Shown: positions 42,901-52,012 of the stretch, one piece after another
How the letters are laid out: every line of letters begins with the position of its first letter
Position numbering within the stretch: the first letter of the stretch is position 1
Assembly (NCBI RefSeq): GCF_001421355.1
Contig: NZ_LMKC01000001.1
Span: 310,001-374,000, forward strand
Source: Sphingomonas sp. Leaf9
Lineage (GTDB): Bacteria; Pseudomonadota; Alphaproteobacteria; Sphingomonadales; Sphingomonadaceae
DNA: 64,000 nucleotides
Direction: 5' to 3'
The notes under the pieces: model-generated
What the model was told of the DNA's origin: nothing
The model's input: only the letters and a program-made list of their open reading frames with translations
The model's database searches: none
Translations under genes and position numbers: made by a program

Positions 42901-43350
42901 CAGGGGAACTACACCTTCATCGATGCGAAGACGACGCCACCCGCCAATGGTGTGGACAGCGACGGCGACGGCGTGCCGGATGACGTGACCACCGTGTTCC
43001 GCTGGGGCGTCGACGACCTGCTGGGTCAGTCGAAGCACATCGCCAACGCGGTCGCGATCTATCAGGACAAGATCGTCGAAGCCCGCCTCGCCTATAACTG
43101 GCGGTCGGAATATCTGACGACCTATCGCGACTATGTGACGGGCAACCCGATCTACAACTCGGCGGCCGGCTTCCTCGACGCCTCGCTGAAGTTCAACATC
43201 GCCAATCTCCAGCTACGCGGATCGATCGCCAATATCCTGGATACCAAGAGCAAGGCGCGATCCTATATCGATGCAAGCGGCCAGATGTACGACCGGTTCA
43301 GCTTCCTGAACGATCGCCGCATCGTGGTCGGCCTGCTGTTCCGCATCTAG
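39976..43350 (+). CDS. TonB-dependent outer-membrane receptor
   Basis: A 1124-residue receptor. The signal peptide (to about AAAQSA) is followed by a TonB-box region EIVVTGIRAALESAKEIK, then the plug with TLPDLSVAEAIGRIPGVTISR and GGVDVYKNQSADLIEGGIGG. The large 22-strand barrel ends in the outer-membrane signature VGLLFRI. This subtype (plug sequence IRAALESA...) is expanded in Sphingomonas, Caulobacter and Xanthomonas and generally imports carbohydrates or other organic nutrients. The start has a strong GGAGGGG site. It is divergent from the halogenases and close to the sugar operon, suggesting a shared substrate. Confidence 0.95.
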   Translation: MRTHGFRVRSGSARCLLMATSALTLALTPSIAAAQSAATDPEGEPAVTSQGPQTTTDSEIVVTGIRAALESAKEIKRKSSTFVDSITASDIATLPDLSVAEAIGRIPGVTISRFPTGGASPDFPSPEGRGNLVRGLGFVRSEFNGRDAFSANGGRSLDFSSIPPELVGGVDVYKNQSADLIEGGIGGSINLRTLEPFDSKKDLFVVAVDGTYSDLRKKWSPQASITAGKRWNTGIGEFGILGSYSRSRLDSRIHGWQQNAPMPRVLNAAGQVPETTFTGANKVNEFTGVDPSQIVGITPGFQLRTNDVDRERISYYVAAQWKTDGLQLTGKYIRAENKINSIERTFEWFPEHDTGTTAGVSDIVLNKNWGSAGTPMCSGPGGFPSNPGDCERLIPVRGGLMESGYVTNNADSWTGARGSPVGSLGIGKIEEATTEDFSLNLKWNVTDRLFITLDGQYTKADARQRSIWGGMNTYLNWKIRHDLDNPSIEFLIDPQHRFNPNQTRFTGDRDATATTAGVFIPTPTSTADFNGSTWQFAADQFQVGTGDLKAFRGDLAYDVSGSDGLASWFDSVKFGARYSERSQVNSEMALNWGSIAPAWDGRGGFAVAGTFQNPSQGFEAVGFNDFFRGGVVKGANNSFVFVNQDLLSNYASFRNYLNAEPQTANGNYGWVPRGTSDGSRFGNPIFRPEDTSNITEKTRNAYVRVDFKHEFDNDMSVDGNVGVRYIRTDLDSSGFLAFRAFVADIQTPAVTDGVRTRTDDAESRDDPRDFLPQATAYAGQNPIARTLKLKDEHWLPSFNLKWNLNREMLFRAAYSKGLSRPNVQDLRASQEYVVTTNRINFPQITDRNDPLFGIDRGAQNITVGEIRVSRGNPYLKPTTADSFDLSYEWYFKGGYLSVAGFYKDLRNIITNGDLPLGTVGGIPGQQQGSVTLDGQQVPVIYNGAVNQAKATVKGIEVGYQQFFDFLPGPLKHLGFQGNYTFIDAKTTPPANGVDSDGDGVPDDVTTVFRWGVDDLLGQSKHIANAVAIYQDKIVEARLAYNWRSEYLTTYRDYVTGNPIYNSAAGFLDASLKFNIANLQLRGSIANILDTKSKARSYIDASGQMYDRFSFLNDRRIVVGLLFRI

Positions 43351-43369
43351 ACCCCGGAGCGGAACGACT

Positions 43370-43404
43370 GGGGAGGTGCCGCGTGGCGCCTCCCCAATTC
43401 TTTT
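43370..43404 (+). terminator. Intrinsic terminator of the TonB receptor gene
   Basis: An 11-base-pair stem GGGGAGGTGCC/GGCGCCTCCCC (one G-T pair) with a four-base loop is followed by AATTCTTTT, 20 bases past the stop codon. Confidence 0.85.
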
Positions 43405-43419
43405 ATCCTATTCCTTCGT

Positions 43420-43515
43420 TGCTTCCGCGCAGGCGGGTACCGACACACGCAATTGTTCTGGTGCAAGCCCGAATGTCGGCGGCAATGGATTCCCGCCTTC
43501 GCGGGAATGACGATT
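43420..43515. repeat. Palindromic repeats, families A and B fragments
   Basis: A partial family B arm (TCCGCGCAGGCGGGTAC) near 43428 and a family A palindrome TTCCCGCCTTCGCGGGAATG at about 43491-43510 lie between the convergent TonB receptor and dnaB genes. Confidence 0.65.
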
Positions 43516-43541
43516 TACAATGAGGAAGGCGATAGCCCGCC

Positions 43542-45053
43542 CTATTCCTCCAGCCCGCTGAACCCGCCACCGGCATAGTCGCTGAACTTGGTGATGTGCG
43601 GCTCGAACTTCAGCGTCACCTTGCCCGTCGCACCGTGACGCTGCTTGGCGATGATGAGTTCGGCAAGGCCGTAGACCCGCTCCATGTCCATCGCCCATTT
43701 GGCGTGATCTTCGAACACCCGCGCATCGTCGCCGTCGCGCGGGCGCTTCGGCTCCTTCGCCGCGACGTAATAATCCTCGCGGTATACGAACCACACCATG
43801 TCGGCGTCCTGCTCGATCGAGCCGGATTCGCGAAGATCGGACAGCTGCGGGCGCTTGTCCTCGCGCTGTTCAACGGCACGGCTCAACTGCGACAGCGCCA
43901 TCACCGGCACGCCGATATCCTTGGCCAGCGTCTTCAGCCCGCGCGAAATCTCCGAGATTTCCTGCACGCGGTTGTCGCTGCCCTTGCCCGACCCTTGCAA
44001 CAGCTGGAGGTAATCGACCACGACCAGCCCCAGTTCGCCGTCCAGCTTGCGCTGCAACCGGCGGACGCGGGTATGCAGACCGGAGATGGAGAGGCCGGCG
44101 GTATCGTCGATATACAGCGGCAACTGCTCCAGATCGGCAGCCGCATTGGCCAAGCGGGTGAAATCCTCCTTGCGGATCTTGCCCATGCGCAGCGCTTCGG
44201 AACTGATCGCCGCCTGTTCCGCCATGATACGCGTCGCCAGCTGGTCGGCGGACATTTCGAGGCTGAAGAACGCGACCTTCGCGCCGACCGACTTGCCCTT
44301 TTCCATGCCGGCACGCTGGTCGTCCATATACCGCTGTGCCGCGTTGAACGCGATGTTGGTAGCAAGCGAGGTCTTGCCCATGCCGGGACGGCCGGCAAGG
44401 ATGATGAGATCGCTATGGTGCATACCGCCGATCCGGCCATTGACCGAATCGAGGCCGGTGGTGACGCCCGACAGGCCGCCACCCGAATTCATCGCGCGTT
44501 CGGCCATGCGCACCGCCATGGTCGTCGCCTGCGCGAACGACTTGACCGCGTTGGCGGTGGTCCCCTCTGCCGCGACCTTGAACAGCGCTTCTTCCGCCGC
44601 CTCGATCTGCTTCTTGGGATCGACCTCGGTCGAGGTGTCGGTGGCGTTTTCCACCAGCGTCCGCCCGACGGTGATGAGCGCACGCAGCTGCGCCAGATCG
44701 TAGATCTGCTGCGCGAACTGGCGCGCGCCGATCAGGCTGGCGTTGCTGCCGGTGATCTCGACCAGATATTGCGTGCCGCCCCGGCCGGCCAGCAACTCGT
44801 CGCCATCGAACATGGGCCTCAGCGTCACGGGACTGGCGATCATGCCGGTGCGCCGCACGTCGCGGATGCGTTCGAAGATGCGGGCGTGGGCGGGATCGTA
44901 GAAATGCTCGATATCCAGCCGCTCGACCATATCATCGGCCAGCCCGTTGTCGATGAGCATCGCGCCCAGCAGCGCCGCCTCCGCATCGACGTTATGGGGC
45001 ACGCGCGGCGGTTGCGGGGGAGTACCCCCGCCAATGCTGTGAACAGTAGCCAT
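43542..45053 (-). CDS. dnaB: Replicative DNA helicase
   Basis: A 503-residue hexameric 5'-3' helicase of the replisome. The N-terminal domain begins RVPHNVDAEAALLGAML. The RecA-like motor has Walker A AGRPGMGKTSLA, Walker B LVVVDYLQLL, the segment MALSQLSRAVEQR and an arginine-finger region FYREDYY-like FVYREDYYV. The chosen ATG follows a strong purine-rich ribosome site. The frame is open upstream on the minus strand but covers the divergent UPF0262 gene. There is no intein; length is normal. Confidence 0.96.
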   Translation of the reverse strand: MATVHSIGGGTPPQPPRVPHNVDAEAALLGAMLIDNGLADDMVERLDIEHFYDPAHARIFERIRDVRRTGMIASPVTLRPMFDGDELLAGRGGTQYLVEITGSNASLIGARQFAQQIYDLAQLRALITVGRTLVENATDTSTEVDPKKQIEAAEEALFKVAAEGTTANAVKSFAQATTMAVRMAERAMNSGGGLSGVTTGLDSVNGRIGGMHHSDLIILAGRPGMGKTSLATNIAFNAAQRYMDDQRAGMEKGKSVGAKVAFFSLEMSADQLATRIMAEQAAISSEALRMGKIRKEDFTRLANAAADLEQLPLYIDDTAGLSISGLHTRVRRLQRKLDGELGLVVVDYLQLLQGSGKGSDNRVQEISEISRGLKTLAKDIGVPVMALSQLSRAVEQREDKRPQLSDLRESGSIEQDADMVWFVYREDYYVAAKEPKRPRDGDDARVFEDHAKWAMDMERVYGLAELIIAKQRHGATGKVTLKFEPHITKFSDYAGGGFSGLEE

Positions 45054-45134
45054 GCCCCCCCTCTCCCATTCCCCGCGTTCGGCGGCAAGCGAAAGGGGCT
45101 GGGGAAACGACCGACAACTCGCTAAGTGCGGCGG

Positions 45135-45617
45135 ATGGCCGACCCGCGGATCATCGATGTCACCCTGGACGAGCGCACGATCCTGTGGCGCAGCGCCGAT
45201 ATCGAGCAGGAACGCCGCATCGCGATCTTCGACCTGCTGGAGGCGAATCACTTCGCCCCGCAGCGTGCGACGCCGGACAATTATGCCGGCCCGTATCGCA
45301 TTGCGCTGTCGGTGCCCGAGGGGCGGCTGGCGATCGATATTTCGCGTGAGGACGGCACGCTGGTCGAAACGCTGGTGCTGGGCATGGCGCGGCTGCGTCG
45401 CCCGATCCGCGATTATTTCGCGATCTGCGACAGCTATTACAAAGCCATCCGCCAGGCGACCCCGCACGAGATCGAGACGATCGACATGGCCAGGCGCGGC
45501 ATCCACAACGACGCGGCCGAGGCGCTGCGCGAGCGGCTGGACGGCAAGGTCGAGATCGATTTCGACACCGCCCGCCGGCTGTTCACCCTGATCTGCGTGC
45601 TGCATATCAAGGGATGA
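45135..45617 (+). CDS. UPF0262 family protein
   Basis: A 160-residue protein of UPF0262, a family of alphaproteobacterial proteins of unknown function. Typical sequence is RIIDVTLDERTILWRSADIEQER, YRIALSVPEGRLAIDI and FDTARRLFTLICVLHI. No signal or membrane segment is seen. It starts the UPF0262-GH25-cdd string in which each stop overlaps the next start as ATGA. An in-frame ATG nine bases upstream is possible. Confidence 0.92.
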   Translation: MADPRIIDVTLDERTILWRSADIEQERRIAIFDLLEANHFAPQRATPDNYAGPYRIALSVPEGRLAIDISREDGTLVETLVLGMARLRRPIRDYFAICDSYYKAIRQATPHEIETIDMARRGIHNDAAEALRERLDGKVEIDFDTARRLFTLICVLHIKG

Positions 45618-46285
45618 TGCGTAATCGGTTGATCCTGGGCGCGCTGGCTATGCTGGCGATCGCGGCCGTCGTGGCATGGCGCTGGTCGGTCGGCTGGCAG
45701 CCCGATGCCACCCGCTATCCGGTGCAAGGATTAACGGTCGCAGCCGGCGACGGCGCGATCGATTGGGGCATGCTGAAGGCACGCGGCGCGGACTTCGCGT
45801 TCGTCACCGCGTCGAACGGCACGAAGCGCGATCCGGCGTTCGAGGCGAACTGGAACGGCGCGCACGATGCCGGCCTGCGCCACGGCGCGCTGCACGTCTT
45901 TTCGCTGTGCGAGCCGACCGCCGATCAGGTGACCGCCTACCTGACCACCGTCCCGCGGGCCGCCGATGCGCTGCCCGCCGCCCTCGCGCTCGACTTCACC
46001 GATGGCTGCGACGCGCAGCCTACCCGCGCGCAGGTGTTGACCGCCATTCGCGGATTCCTCGGCCCCGCCGAATATCATGACGGCCGGCCGATGATGCTGC
46101 GCATCTCGCCCGCGTTCGAGCGCGAGTATCGCGTGAGCGAGGCGATCGTCCGTCCGCTCTGGGCGACCAGCCGTTTCTTCGAACCCGATTATCTGGCGCG
46201 GCCATGGCGGATGTGGCAGGCGAACCCCGCGCGCAACGTCGATGGCGTCGCCCATCCTGTCGCCTGGAGTGTAGCCGCCCAATGA
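45614..46285 (+). CDS. GH25-fold protein lacking catalytic residues
   Basis: A 223-residue protein with an N-terminal signal anchor (LILGALAMLAIAAVVAW) and a glycoside hydrolase family 25 (lysozyme) fold. Matching parts are AIDWGMLKARGADFAFVTAS, the DPAFEANWNGAHDAGLRHG helix and ALHVFSLCEPTADQVTAYL. Active GH25 enzymes have GIDVS at the start of the barrel and a DxE motif on the fourth strand. Here these read QGLTVA and LALDFTDG, so the first aspartate and the catalytic glutamate are both threonine. It is probably a periplasmic, non-hydrolytic peptidoglycan-associated protein. It overlaps both neighbours. Confidence 0.82.
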   Translation: MMRNRLILGALAMLAIAAVVAWRWSVGWQPDATRYPVQGLTVAAGDGAIDWGMLKARGADFAFVTASNGTKRDPAFEANWNGAHDAGLRHGALHVFSLCEPTADQVTAYLTTVPRAADALPAALALDFTDGCDAQPTRAQVLTAIRGFLGPAEYHDGRPMMLRISPAFEREYRVSEAIVRPLWATSRFFEPDYLARPWRMWQANPARNVDGVAHPVAWSVAAQ

Positions 46286-46728
46286 CCGAACCCGCCCAGT
46301 TGATCGAGGCGGCCCGTGCCGCCGCCGCCCACGCCCACGCACCCTATTCGCGCTTCGCGGTCGGGGCCGCGCTGCTGATGGAAGACGGCTCGATCGTCAC
46401 CGGCGCGAACTTCGAAAATGCCAGCTACGGCCTGTCCCTGTGCGCGGAAACGGTGGCGATCGCCAGCGCGTCGGCCGCAGGGCGCCTGCGGCAGATCGTC
46501 GCGGTCGGCGTGATCGGCGGTGCGATGGACGCGAGCGGGAGGCCGACCGGCACGATGCCGGTCAGCCCTTGCGGCCGCTGTCGCCAGGTCATCAATGAGG
46601 CGGCGCAGATGGGCGGCCGCGACCTCCCCGTCTACTGCGGTGCCGCCGAGGGGGACGCCATGCGGACCTACCGATTGTCGGAATTGCTGCCCGACGCCTT
46701 CGGGCCAGCCGACCTGGGGATCGGCTGA
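46282..46728 (+). CDS. cdd: Cytidine deaminase
   Basis: A 148-residue homotetrameric-type cytidine deaminase that converts cytidine and deoxycytidine to uridines for pyrimidine salvage. The zinc site is SLCAETVAI, with the catalytic glutamate, and SPCGRCRQV, giving three cysteine ligands. The N-terminal substrate segment APYSRFAVGAALL and GANFENASYG are intact. It is the last gene of the UPF0262-GH25-cdd operon, with a four-base overlap to the preceding stop. Confidence 0.95.
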   Translation: MTEPAQLIEAARAAAAHAHAPYSRFAVGAALLMEDGSIVTGANFENASYGLSLCAETVAIASASAAGRLRQIVAVGVIGGAMDASGRPTGTMPVSPCGRCRQVINEAAQMGGRDLPVYCGAAEGDAMRTYRLSELLPDAFGPADLGIG

Positions 46729-46739
46729 CCCCGGCGGGC

Positions 46740-47498
46740 TTAGCCGGCGCGTGCGCGACCGGCAGCTTGCACGAACTGCCACACGTCGGACGAGAATCCC
46801 GGATCGGCCTGCCCGTCCCAGTCGGCGCGCGCATCGTGGAGCCGCGATGCACCGGCCATCATGTCCGGCGTCGCGACGGCCGCGAACGGTGCCAGCAGCG
46901 CCTCCCATTCCCGCAGATACCCCTGGGCAACATCGGACGCCGGGTCCATCGGCAGCGCCGCCGCGATCCGTTGCCCCAAGTCCGCCCATTGCGCCTGATA
47001 CGCTGCTGGATCGAAATCGGGCGGCAACGCGGCCATCCGTTCGCCCCATTGCGCCTGTTGTTCGGCGGTGAAGTGGCGATCGACCACCGCCCTCCATTCG
47101 TTCGTCGTCATGGCATTTCCCTTTCGAATCAGCGAGCAAAGTGTCGCGACGTCGATGCGCTCGCCGGCATCGATGCGGGACTGGATGGAGCTTAGGAGGT
47201 CGGCAGTTTCGGCCAGCGCGGCGCGCTGCGCCTCGACGGCAGCCTGCTGCGCCGCGATCATCGCGCCGAGCCGGGCGTCAGGCCGGTCGAGCAGCTGCCC
47301 GATCGCCGCCAGCGTGAACCCGGCCCGCTTGAGCGCGACGATCGCGTGAAGCCGTTCGAGTTCCCCGGTGCCGAAAACGCGGCGCCCGCTTGCCGTCCTG
47401 AGCGGCCGGATCAGTCGGCGCGCTTCATAAAAGCGCAACGCCCGGCTGGTCAGGCCGGTAGCAGCGGCGACGTCGGCAATGTCGAGCAGATTGGTCAT
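46740..47498 (-). CDS. MerR-family regulator with TipAS domain
   Basis: A 252-residue transcription factor. Residues 1-70 are a MerR helix-turn-helix and wing (DVAAATGLTSRALRFYEARRLI, RVFGTGELERLHAIVAL). A coiled-coil helix follows (about 75-115), then from about 130 a TipAS-type ligand domain (WRAVVDRHFTAEQQAQWGERM). TipA-type regulators bind drugs or peptides and twist the promoter spacer. A perfect 15-base palindrome lies 16 bases upstream of the start and is the likely autoregulatory site. The gene is divergent from dcd. Confidence 0.9.
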   Translation of the reverse strand: MTNLLDIADVAAATGLTSRALRFYEARRLIRPLRTASGRRVFGTGELERLHAIVALKRAGFTLAAIGQLLDRPDARLGAMIAAQQAAVEAQRAALAETADLLSSIQSRIDAGERIDVATLCSLIRKGNAMTTNEWRAVVDRHFTAEQQAQWGERMAALPPDFDPAAYQAQWADLGQRIAAALPMDPASDVAQGYLREWEALLAPFAAVATPDMMAGASRLHDARADWDGQADPGFSSDVWQFVQAAGRARAG

Positions 47499-47514
47499 GG
47501 GCGAACCCTACCGC

Positions 47515-47529
47515 TTGACGCAGCGTCAA
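47515..47529. promoter_or_regulatory. MerR-type operator palindrome
   Basis: TTGACGCAGCGTCAA is a perfect 15-base palindrome between the MerR gene and dcd. It also offers a TTGAC -35 hexamer on each strand. MerR proteins bind such dyads between the -35 and -10 boxes, so autoregulation of the MerR gene is likely. Confidence 0.6.
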
Positions 47530-47610
47530 CTGCAAGCCCCATCTTGACGATGCCGCTTGCCCTGTACCCGCGATCCGGCAATGGAGCCGGCAGCAGCAAA
47601 GGGGTAATTG

Positions 47611-48165
47611 ATGAGCATCCTGTCGGACCACTGGATTCGCGAGACGGCGCTGGCGACGGGGATGATCGAACCCTTCGTCGAATCGCAACGGCGCGAAGGC
47701 TGCATCAGCTACGGCCTGTCGTCCTATGGCTATGACGCGCGGGTGTCGGACGAGTTCAAGATCTTCACCAATGTCGATTCGGCCGTGGTCGATCCGAAGG
47801 ACTTCGCCCAGAACAGCTTCGTCGATCGAAAGACCGATGTGTGCATCATCCCGCCGAACAGCTTTGCACTGGCCCGCACCGTCGAATATTTCCGTGTTCC
47901 CCGCGACGTGCTGGTCATCTGCCTCGGCAAATCGACCTATGCGCGCTGCGGCATCATCGTGAACGTGACCCCGCTGGAACCGGAATGGGAAGGTCACGTC
48001 ACGCTGGAGTTCTCCAACACCACCCCGCTACCCGCCAAGATCTATGCTAACGAAGGCGCGTGCCAGTTCCTGTTCCTGAAGGGCGACCAGCCCTGCGGCA
48101 CCAGCTATGCCGACCGTGCGGGCAAGTATATGGGCCAGCGCGGCGTAACGCTGCCGCGGCTCTGA
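47611..48165 (+). CDS. dcd: dCTP deaminase
   Basis: A 184-residue trimeric enzyme that converts dCTP to dUTP for thymidylate synthesis. Family sequence includes [45 protein letters not shown] and [17 protein letters not shown], which contains the catalytic glutamate. The C-terminal lid is [19 protein letters not shown]. The ATG at 47611 follows an AAAGGGG site; a TTG one codon earlier is also possible. Confidence 0.96.
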   Translation: MSILSDHWIRETALATGMIEPFVESQRREGCISYGLSSYGYDARVSDEFKIFTNVDSAVVDPKDFAQNSFVDRKTDVCIIPPNSFALARTVEYFRVPRDVLVICLGKSTYARCGIIVNVTPLEPEWEGHVTLEFSNTTPLPAKIYANEGACQFLFLKGDQPCGTSYADRAGKYMGQRGVTLPRL

Positions 48166-48167
48166 CG

Positions 48168-48389
48168 ATGATCGGACGCAACTGGACCGCGGGCAGCGCC
48201 GCCATGCGATCGGTCGCCTTGCTGCCGATCCTCGCGCTGTTCGCCCCCCGATTGCCGCTGCCCTGGGCCTTCGGGATCGGGAGCGTGCTGATCGCATGGT
48301 TCGCGTTCGTCTGCGCGCGGGTCGCGATCAACGATCATCGTCGCGCTTCGGAAACCCCGCCGTTCCGTCCGTTCCGCCGTTCGCGATAG
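48168..48389 (+). CDS. Small predicted membrane protein
   Basis: A 73-residue protein starting two bases after dcd. It has two likely transmembrane stretches (SVALLPILALFA and WAFGIGSVLIAWFAFVCARVA) and a basic C-terminal tail. It overlaps the 3' end of the convergent comEC gene by 55 bases, which lowers confidence. There is no recognised family. It would be co-transcribed with dcd if real. Confidence 0.45.
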   Translation: MIGRNWTAGSAAMRSVALLPILALFAPRLPLPWAFGIGSVLIAWFAFVCARVAINDHRRASETPPFRPFRRSR

Positions 48390-50533
48390 GGCGCACGCGG
48401 CGGCGCGATCGTCTGCGGCACCTCCCACGGATGCCGGCCGCCGCGTCGCACCGTCGTCACCCGTCCGGTCGATAGCGTCACCGCCACCCCGCCCGTCCGG
48501 GCCAATACGGCGCGGTCTAGCTTCAGCCAGCGGGGGATACATTTATCGGGCAGCCGCCGTTCGCTGACCACGATATCGGCACGGGCACAGGCCGCGACCA
48601 GTTCGGCCCATGGCACTGCATAGCCGCTGCGGGTGGCGAGGATCGTCCACACCCGCCCGCCCGCCCGTCGCCGCGCGATGCACAGGTCCGGGCTGCACCG
48701 CGCGCCGGGCTGTTCGGACAGCGGCGGGAGTTCGCCGATCACCCCGCCGCCCTCGCCCAGTGTCGACCGCACATAGTCCCCCGCCCGGTCGCGCAGGATC
48801 GCCATGCCGCCATCGTCGGTCGCCAGCGCCAGATGCCGCCCATCGCCGGTCACCAGCAGGTCGGGCGCGGGCGTCGCCAACGCCCAGACCGCTCCCGCGA
48901 TCAACGGTACCACGCCCCAGCGTCGCCACCGCGTCCGCCATAGTGCGATCCACAACCCGCCCGCGACCATCAGCGCAAACGCCCCGTCGGGCATTGCCGG
49001 CAGCGCCGCGACCGATCCCGGTGCCGATGTGACGCGGTGCGCGATCCACAGCAGCAGCGCCAGCGACCGCTCGACCGCCCACCATGCCGGCCCGCCAAGG
49101 CCCACCGGATCGAGCAGCAGCGCCAGCGCCTCCAGCGGCATGGTGACGAAGGTCGTGAGCGGGATCGCGACGATATTGGCCAGCGCGCCGTACAGCCCGG
49201 CGGTGTGGAAATGATACAGCCCGATCGGCATCAACGCCGCCTCGACCGCAACCCCGGTCAGCAGCAGCGACCCCAGTTCGCGCAGCAACCGCCAGCCGAT
49301 CGCCTCCTCGCGCTTCAGGAACCAGCCGCGTACGCCGGGATGCTCGTGCAGCGCGACGATCGCGGTGACGGCGGCAAAGCTCAGCTGAAAACTCGGCCCG
49401 GCAAGCGATTCCGGCAGGACCAGCAGGACCAGCAATGCGCCCGTCGCGATCATCCGGAGCGTGATCGCCTCCCGCCCCAGCGACAGCGCCGCCAGCACCA
49501 GCAGCGCGGCGATGCACGACCGCACCGTCGGCACGTCCGCCCCCGACAGCCACGTATAGAACAGCGCGGCACAGGCCCCCGCCCCCGCCGCCACGACCGG
49601 CAACCGCACCCGGAGCGCCAGCGGCGGGAACAGCGCCAGCAGCTTCAGCACCAGCGTCATCGTCGCGACGACGACCGCGGTCACATGCAGCCCGCTGATC
49701 GACAGCAGGTGCGCCAGGCCCGACCGCCGCATCGCCTCTGCATCCGCTTCGGTGATTGCCCCCCGGTCGCCGGTGACGAACGCGGCGGCGATCCCGCCGG
49801 TGCTGCCCTCCACCCGCGACAGGATATGATCGGTCAGCCGATCGCGCAGTGCCGCATTGCCCGGATCGCCCGCCGCGACGACCCGCACCGGGGCAAAGCC
49901 GCGCCCGGTCGCGCCCAGCCCCTGAAACCACGCCGCCCGCGCAAAGTCATAGGCACCCGGCACGGCGGCGGTCGGCGGCGGCATCAACCGCGCCCTGAGC
50001 GCGATCCGCGCGCCCGGCACGACGCCTGCGGGCGTATCCTTTTCGGACAGGTTGACGCGGATGCGCGGCGGCAGGCCGGCCGTGATATCGGGCCTGAGCG
50101 TCAACCGGACCGCCTCGCGCGCGGGCAGCGGTTCGACCCGTTCGACTACCCCTTCGAACGCCACCACCACCGGCCGGGCGAGCACCGGCGCGGCAACCCG
50201 CTCGGCCCGCCACCACACCAGCGCACAGCCCAGCATCGCCAGCATTCCGGCCATCGTCACCGCCCGCGCGGTGCGCGTGCCCCATGGCAGCACGGCCCCG
50301 GCAAACGCGATCGACAGCGCGAGCAGCAGGAACGCGGCCCACGCCCCCTGCCCCGGCAACAGGAACCATGCCGCGATTCCCACCCCCAGCGCGACCGGCA
50401 TCCACAGCGGCAATTGCCCCCGTTCGGCCTCCGCCAGCGCCTCCATGCGCCCAAGGAACCGATGCGGGGGGCGCACGGTTTGAAGCGTGCCGGGCAGCAT
50501 GCTAGGGGCGGTCGCGGCTGAATGGGCCATCAT
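48335..50533 (-). CDS. ComEC/Rec2-family membrane protein without a metallo-beta-lactamase site
   Basis: A 732-residue polytopic protein related to the DNA-uptake channel ComEC. The N-terminal DUF4131-type part is followed by an OB-like segment ([20 protein letters not shown]) and the competence domain with [19 protein letters not shown], the family hallmark. After residue 570 the periplasmic domain lacks the HxHxDH motif of metallo-beta-lactamase-type ComEC nucleases, as in several Alphaproteobacteria. The start at 50533 overlaps the gltX 5' end if that gene begins at its first ATG. Function in transformation is plausible but not shown by context. Confidence 0.88.
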   Translation of the reverse strand: MMAHSAATAPSMLPGTLQTVRPPHRFLGRMEALAEAERGQLPLWMPVALGVGIAAWFLLPGQGAWAAFLLLALSIAFAGAVLPWGTRTARAVTMAGMLAMLGCALVWWRAERVAAPVLARPVVVAFEGVVERVEPLPAREAVRLTLRPDITAGLPPRIRVNLSEKDTPAGVVPGARIALRARLMPPPTAAVPGAYDFARAAWFQGLGATGRGFAPVRVVAAGDPGNAALRDRLTDHILSRVEGSTGGIAAAFVTGDRGAITEADAEAMRRSGLAHLLSISGLHVTAVVVATMTLVLKLLALFPPLALRVRLPVVAAGAGACAALFYTWLSGADVPTVRSCIAALLVLAALSLGREAITLRMIATGALLVLLVLPESLAGPSFQLSFAAVTAIVALHEHPGVRGWFLKREEAIGWRLLRELGSLLLTGVAVEAALMPIGLYHFHTAGLYGALANIVAIPLTTFVTMPLEALALLLDPVGLGGPAWWAVERSLALLLWIAHRVTSAPGSVAALPAMPDGAFALMVAGGLWIALWRTRWRRWGVVPLIAGAVWALATPAPDLLVTGDGRHLALATDDGGMAILRDRAGDYVRSTLGEGGGVIGELPPLSEQPGARCSPDLCIARRRAGGRVWTILATRSGYAVPWAELVAACARADIVVSERRLPDKCIPRWLKLDRAVLARTGGVAVTLSTGRVTTVRRGGRHPWEVPQTIAPPRAPYRERRNGRNGGVSEARR

Positions 50534-51994
50534 GTTTCACCCGATGTCTGGGGGTATCCGCGCTTGGGCGCAACCAATTCCGCGACGCCTGTCGTCACCC
50601 GTTTCGCGCCGTCCCCGACGGGCTTTCTGCATATCGGCGGCGCGCGCACCGCGCTGTTCAACTGGCTCTATGCCCGTCGCCATGGCGGTCGTTTCCTGCT
50701 GCGTATCGAAGATACCGATCGCGCGCGTTCGACCCAGCCGGCGATCGATGCGATCCTCGACGGGATGCGCTGGCTCGGGCTCGACTGGGACGGCGATGCC
50801 GTGTTCCAGTTCGCCCGCGCCGACCGCCATGCCGCCGTCGCCCGCCAGTTGCTCGACGCCGGTCATGCCTATCGCTGCTATGCCACGCCCGAGGAACTGA
50901 CGGCACTGCGCGAGGAACAGCGCGCCGCCGGCAAGCCGATCCGCTATGACGGCCGCTGGCGCGACCGCGCGCCCGAGGATGCGCCGGAGGGCGCTCCGTT
51001 CGTCGTCCGGTTGAAGGCACCCAAGGAAGGCTCGGTCACGATCTCGGATCAGGTGCAGGGTGACGTGACTGTCGCCAATGCCGAGCTGGACGATTTCGTG
51101 CTGCTGCGTTCGGACGGCACGCCGACCTATATGCTGGCGGTCGTCGTCGACGACCACGACATGGGCGTGACCCACGTCATCCGCGGTGACGATCACCTCA
51201 ACAACGCCTTCCGCCAGCTCGCGCTGATCCGCGCGATGGATGCGGTCGAGGGCGGCTGGCCCGATCCGGTCTATGCCCATGTGCCCCTCATCCACGGCGC
51301 GGATGGTGCCAAGCTGTCGAAGCGCCACGGCGCGCTGGGCGTCGAGGCCTATCGCGACGAACTGGGTGTCCTGCCCGAGGCGCTGAACAACTACCTGCTG
51401 CGTCTGGGCTGGGGCCACGGCGATGAAGAGATCATCAGCCGCGAGCGCGCGACCGAGGTGTTCGACCTGTCGGGCGTCGGCCGTTCGCCGTCGCGGTTCG
51501 ATACGAAAAAGCTGCTGAACCTCAACGGCCACTATATCCGCGAGGCCGACGATGCGCGCCTGACCGATCTGGTCGCGCAGCGTTTGCCCGAGGGGATTGA
51601 CCGCGATCTGCTGCAGCGCGCCATGCCGGTGCTGAAGGTCCGCGCCGCCGACATCAACGAACTGGCGACCAATGCGGCGTTCTTCTTCCGCTCCCGCCCC
51701 CTCGCGATGGACGATGGCGCGACCACGCTGCTGACGCCCGACGCCCGCGCGATCCTCACGCAGTTGCACGCCAAGCTTGACGCACTCGCAGCATGGGATA
51801 CGGAGACGATCGAAGCTGCGGTACGCGAAGTGGCGGAGGCGTCGGGGTTGAAGCTGGGTGCCGCCGCGCAACCGCTTCGCGCCGCGCTGACGGGTTCGCG
51901 CACCTCACCGGGGATTTTCGACGTGCTGGCCCTCTTGGGCCGCGACGAAAGCCTGGGCCGCATCGAAGACCAGATGGCCACATCGGCCGCATAA
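50522..51994 (+). CDS. gltX: Glutamyl-tRNA synthetase
   Basis: A class I aminoacyl-tRNA synthetase of up to 490 residues. The HIGH motif is in [16 protein letters not shown], the KMSKS equivalent is [12 protein letters not shown], and the helical anticodon-binding domain ends the protein. The first in-frame ATG is 50522, but it lies inside the start of the divergent comEC gene. A TTG at 50564, preceded by a GGGGG run, places the start nine codons before the conserved [12 protein letters not shown] and may be the true start. gltA follows after 18 bases. Confidence 0.95.
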   Translation: MGHHVSPDVWGYPRLGATNSATPVVTRFAPSPTGFLHIGGARTALFNWLYARRHGGRFLLRIEDTDRARSTQPAIDAILDGMRWLGLDWDGDAVFQFARADRHAAVARQLLDAGHAYRCYATPEELTALREEQRAAGKPIRYDGRWRDRAPEDAPEGAPFVVRLKAPKEGSVTISDQVQGDVTVANAELDDFVLLRSDGTPTYMLAVVVDDHDMGVTHVIRGDDHLNNAFRQLALIRAMDAVEGGWPDPVYAHVPLIHGADGAKLSKRHGALGVEAYRDELGVLPEALNNYLLRLGWGHGDEEIISRERATEVFDLSGVGRSPSRFDTKKLLNLNGHYIREADDARLTDLVAQRLPEGIDRDLLQRAMPVLKVRAADINELATNAAFFFRSRPLAMDDGATTLLTPDARAILTQLHAKLDALAAWDTETIEAAVREVAEASGLKLGAAAQPLRAALTGSRTSPGIFDVLALLGRDESLGRIEDQMATSAA

Positions 51995-52012
51995 CGTAAC
52001 AGGAGACGCCGA

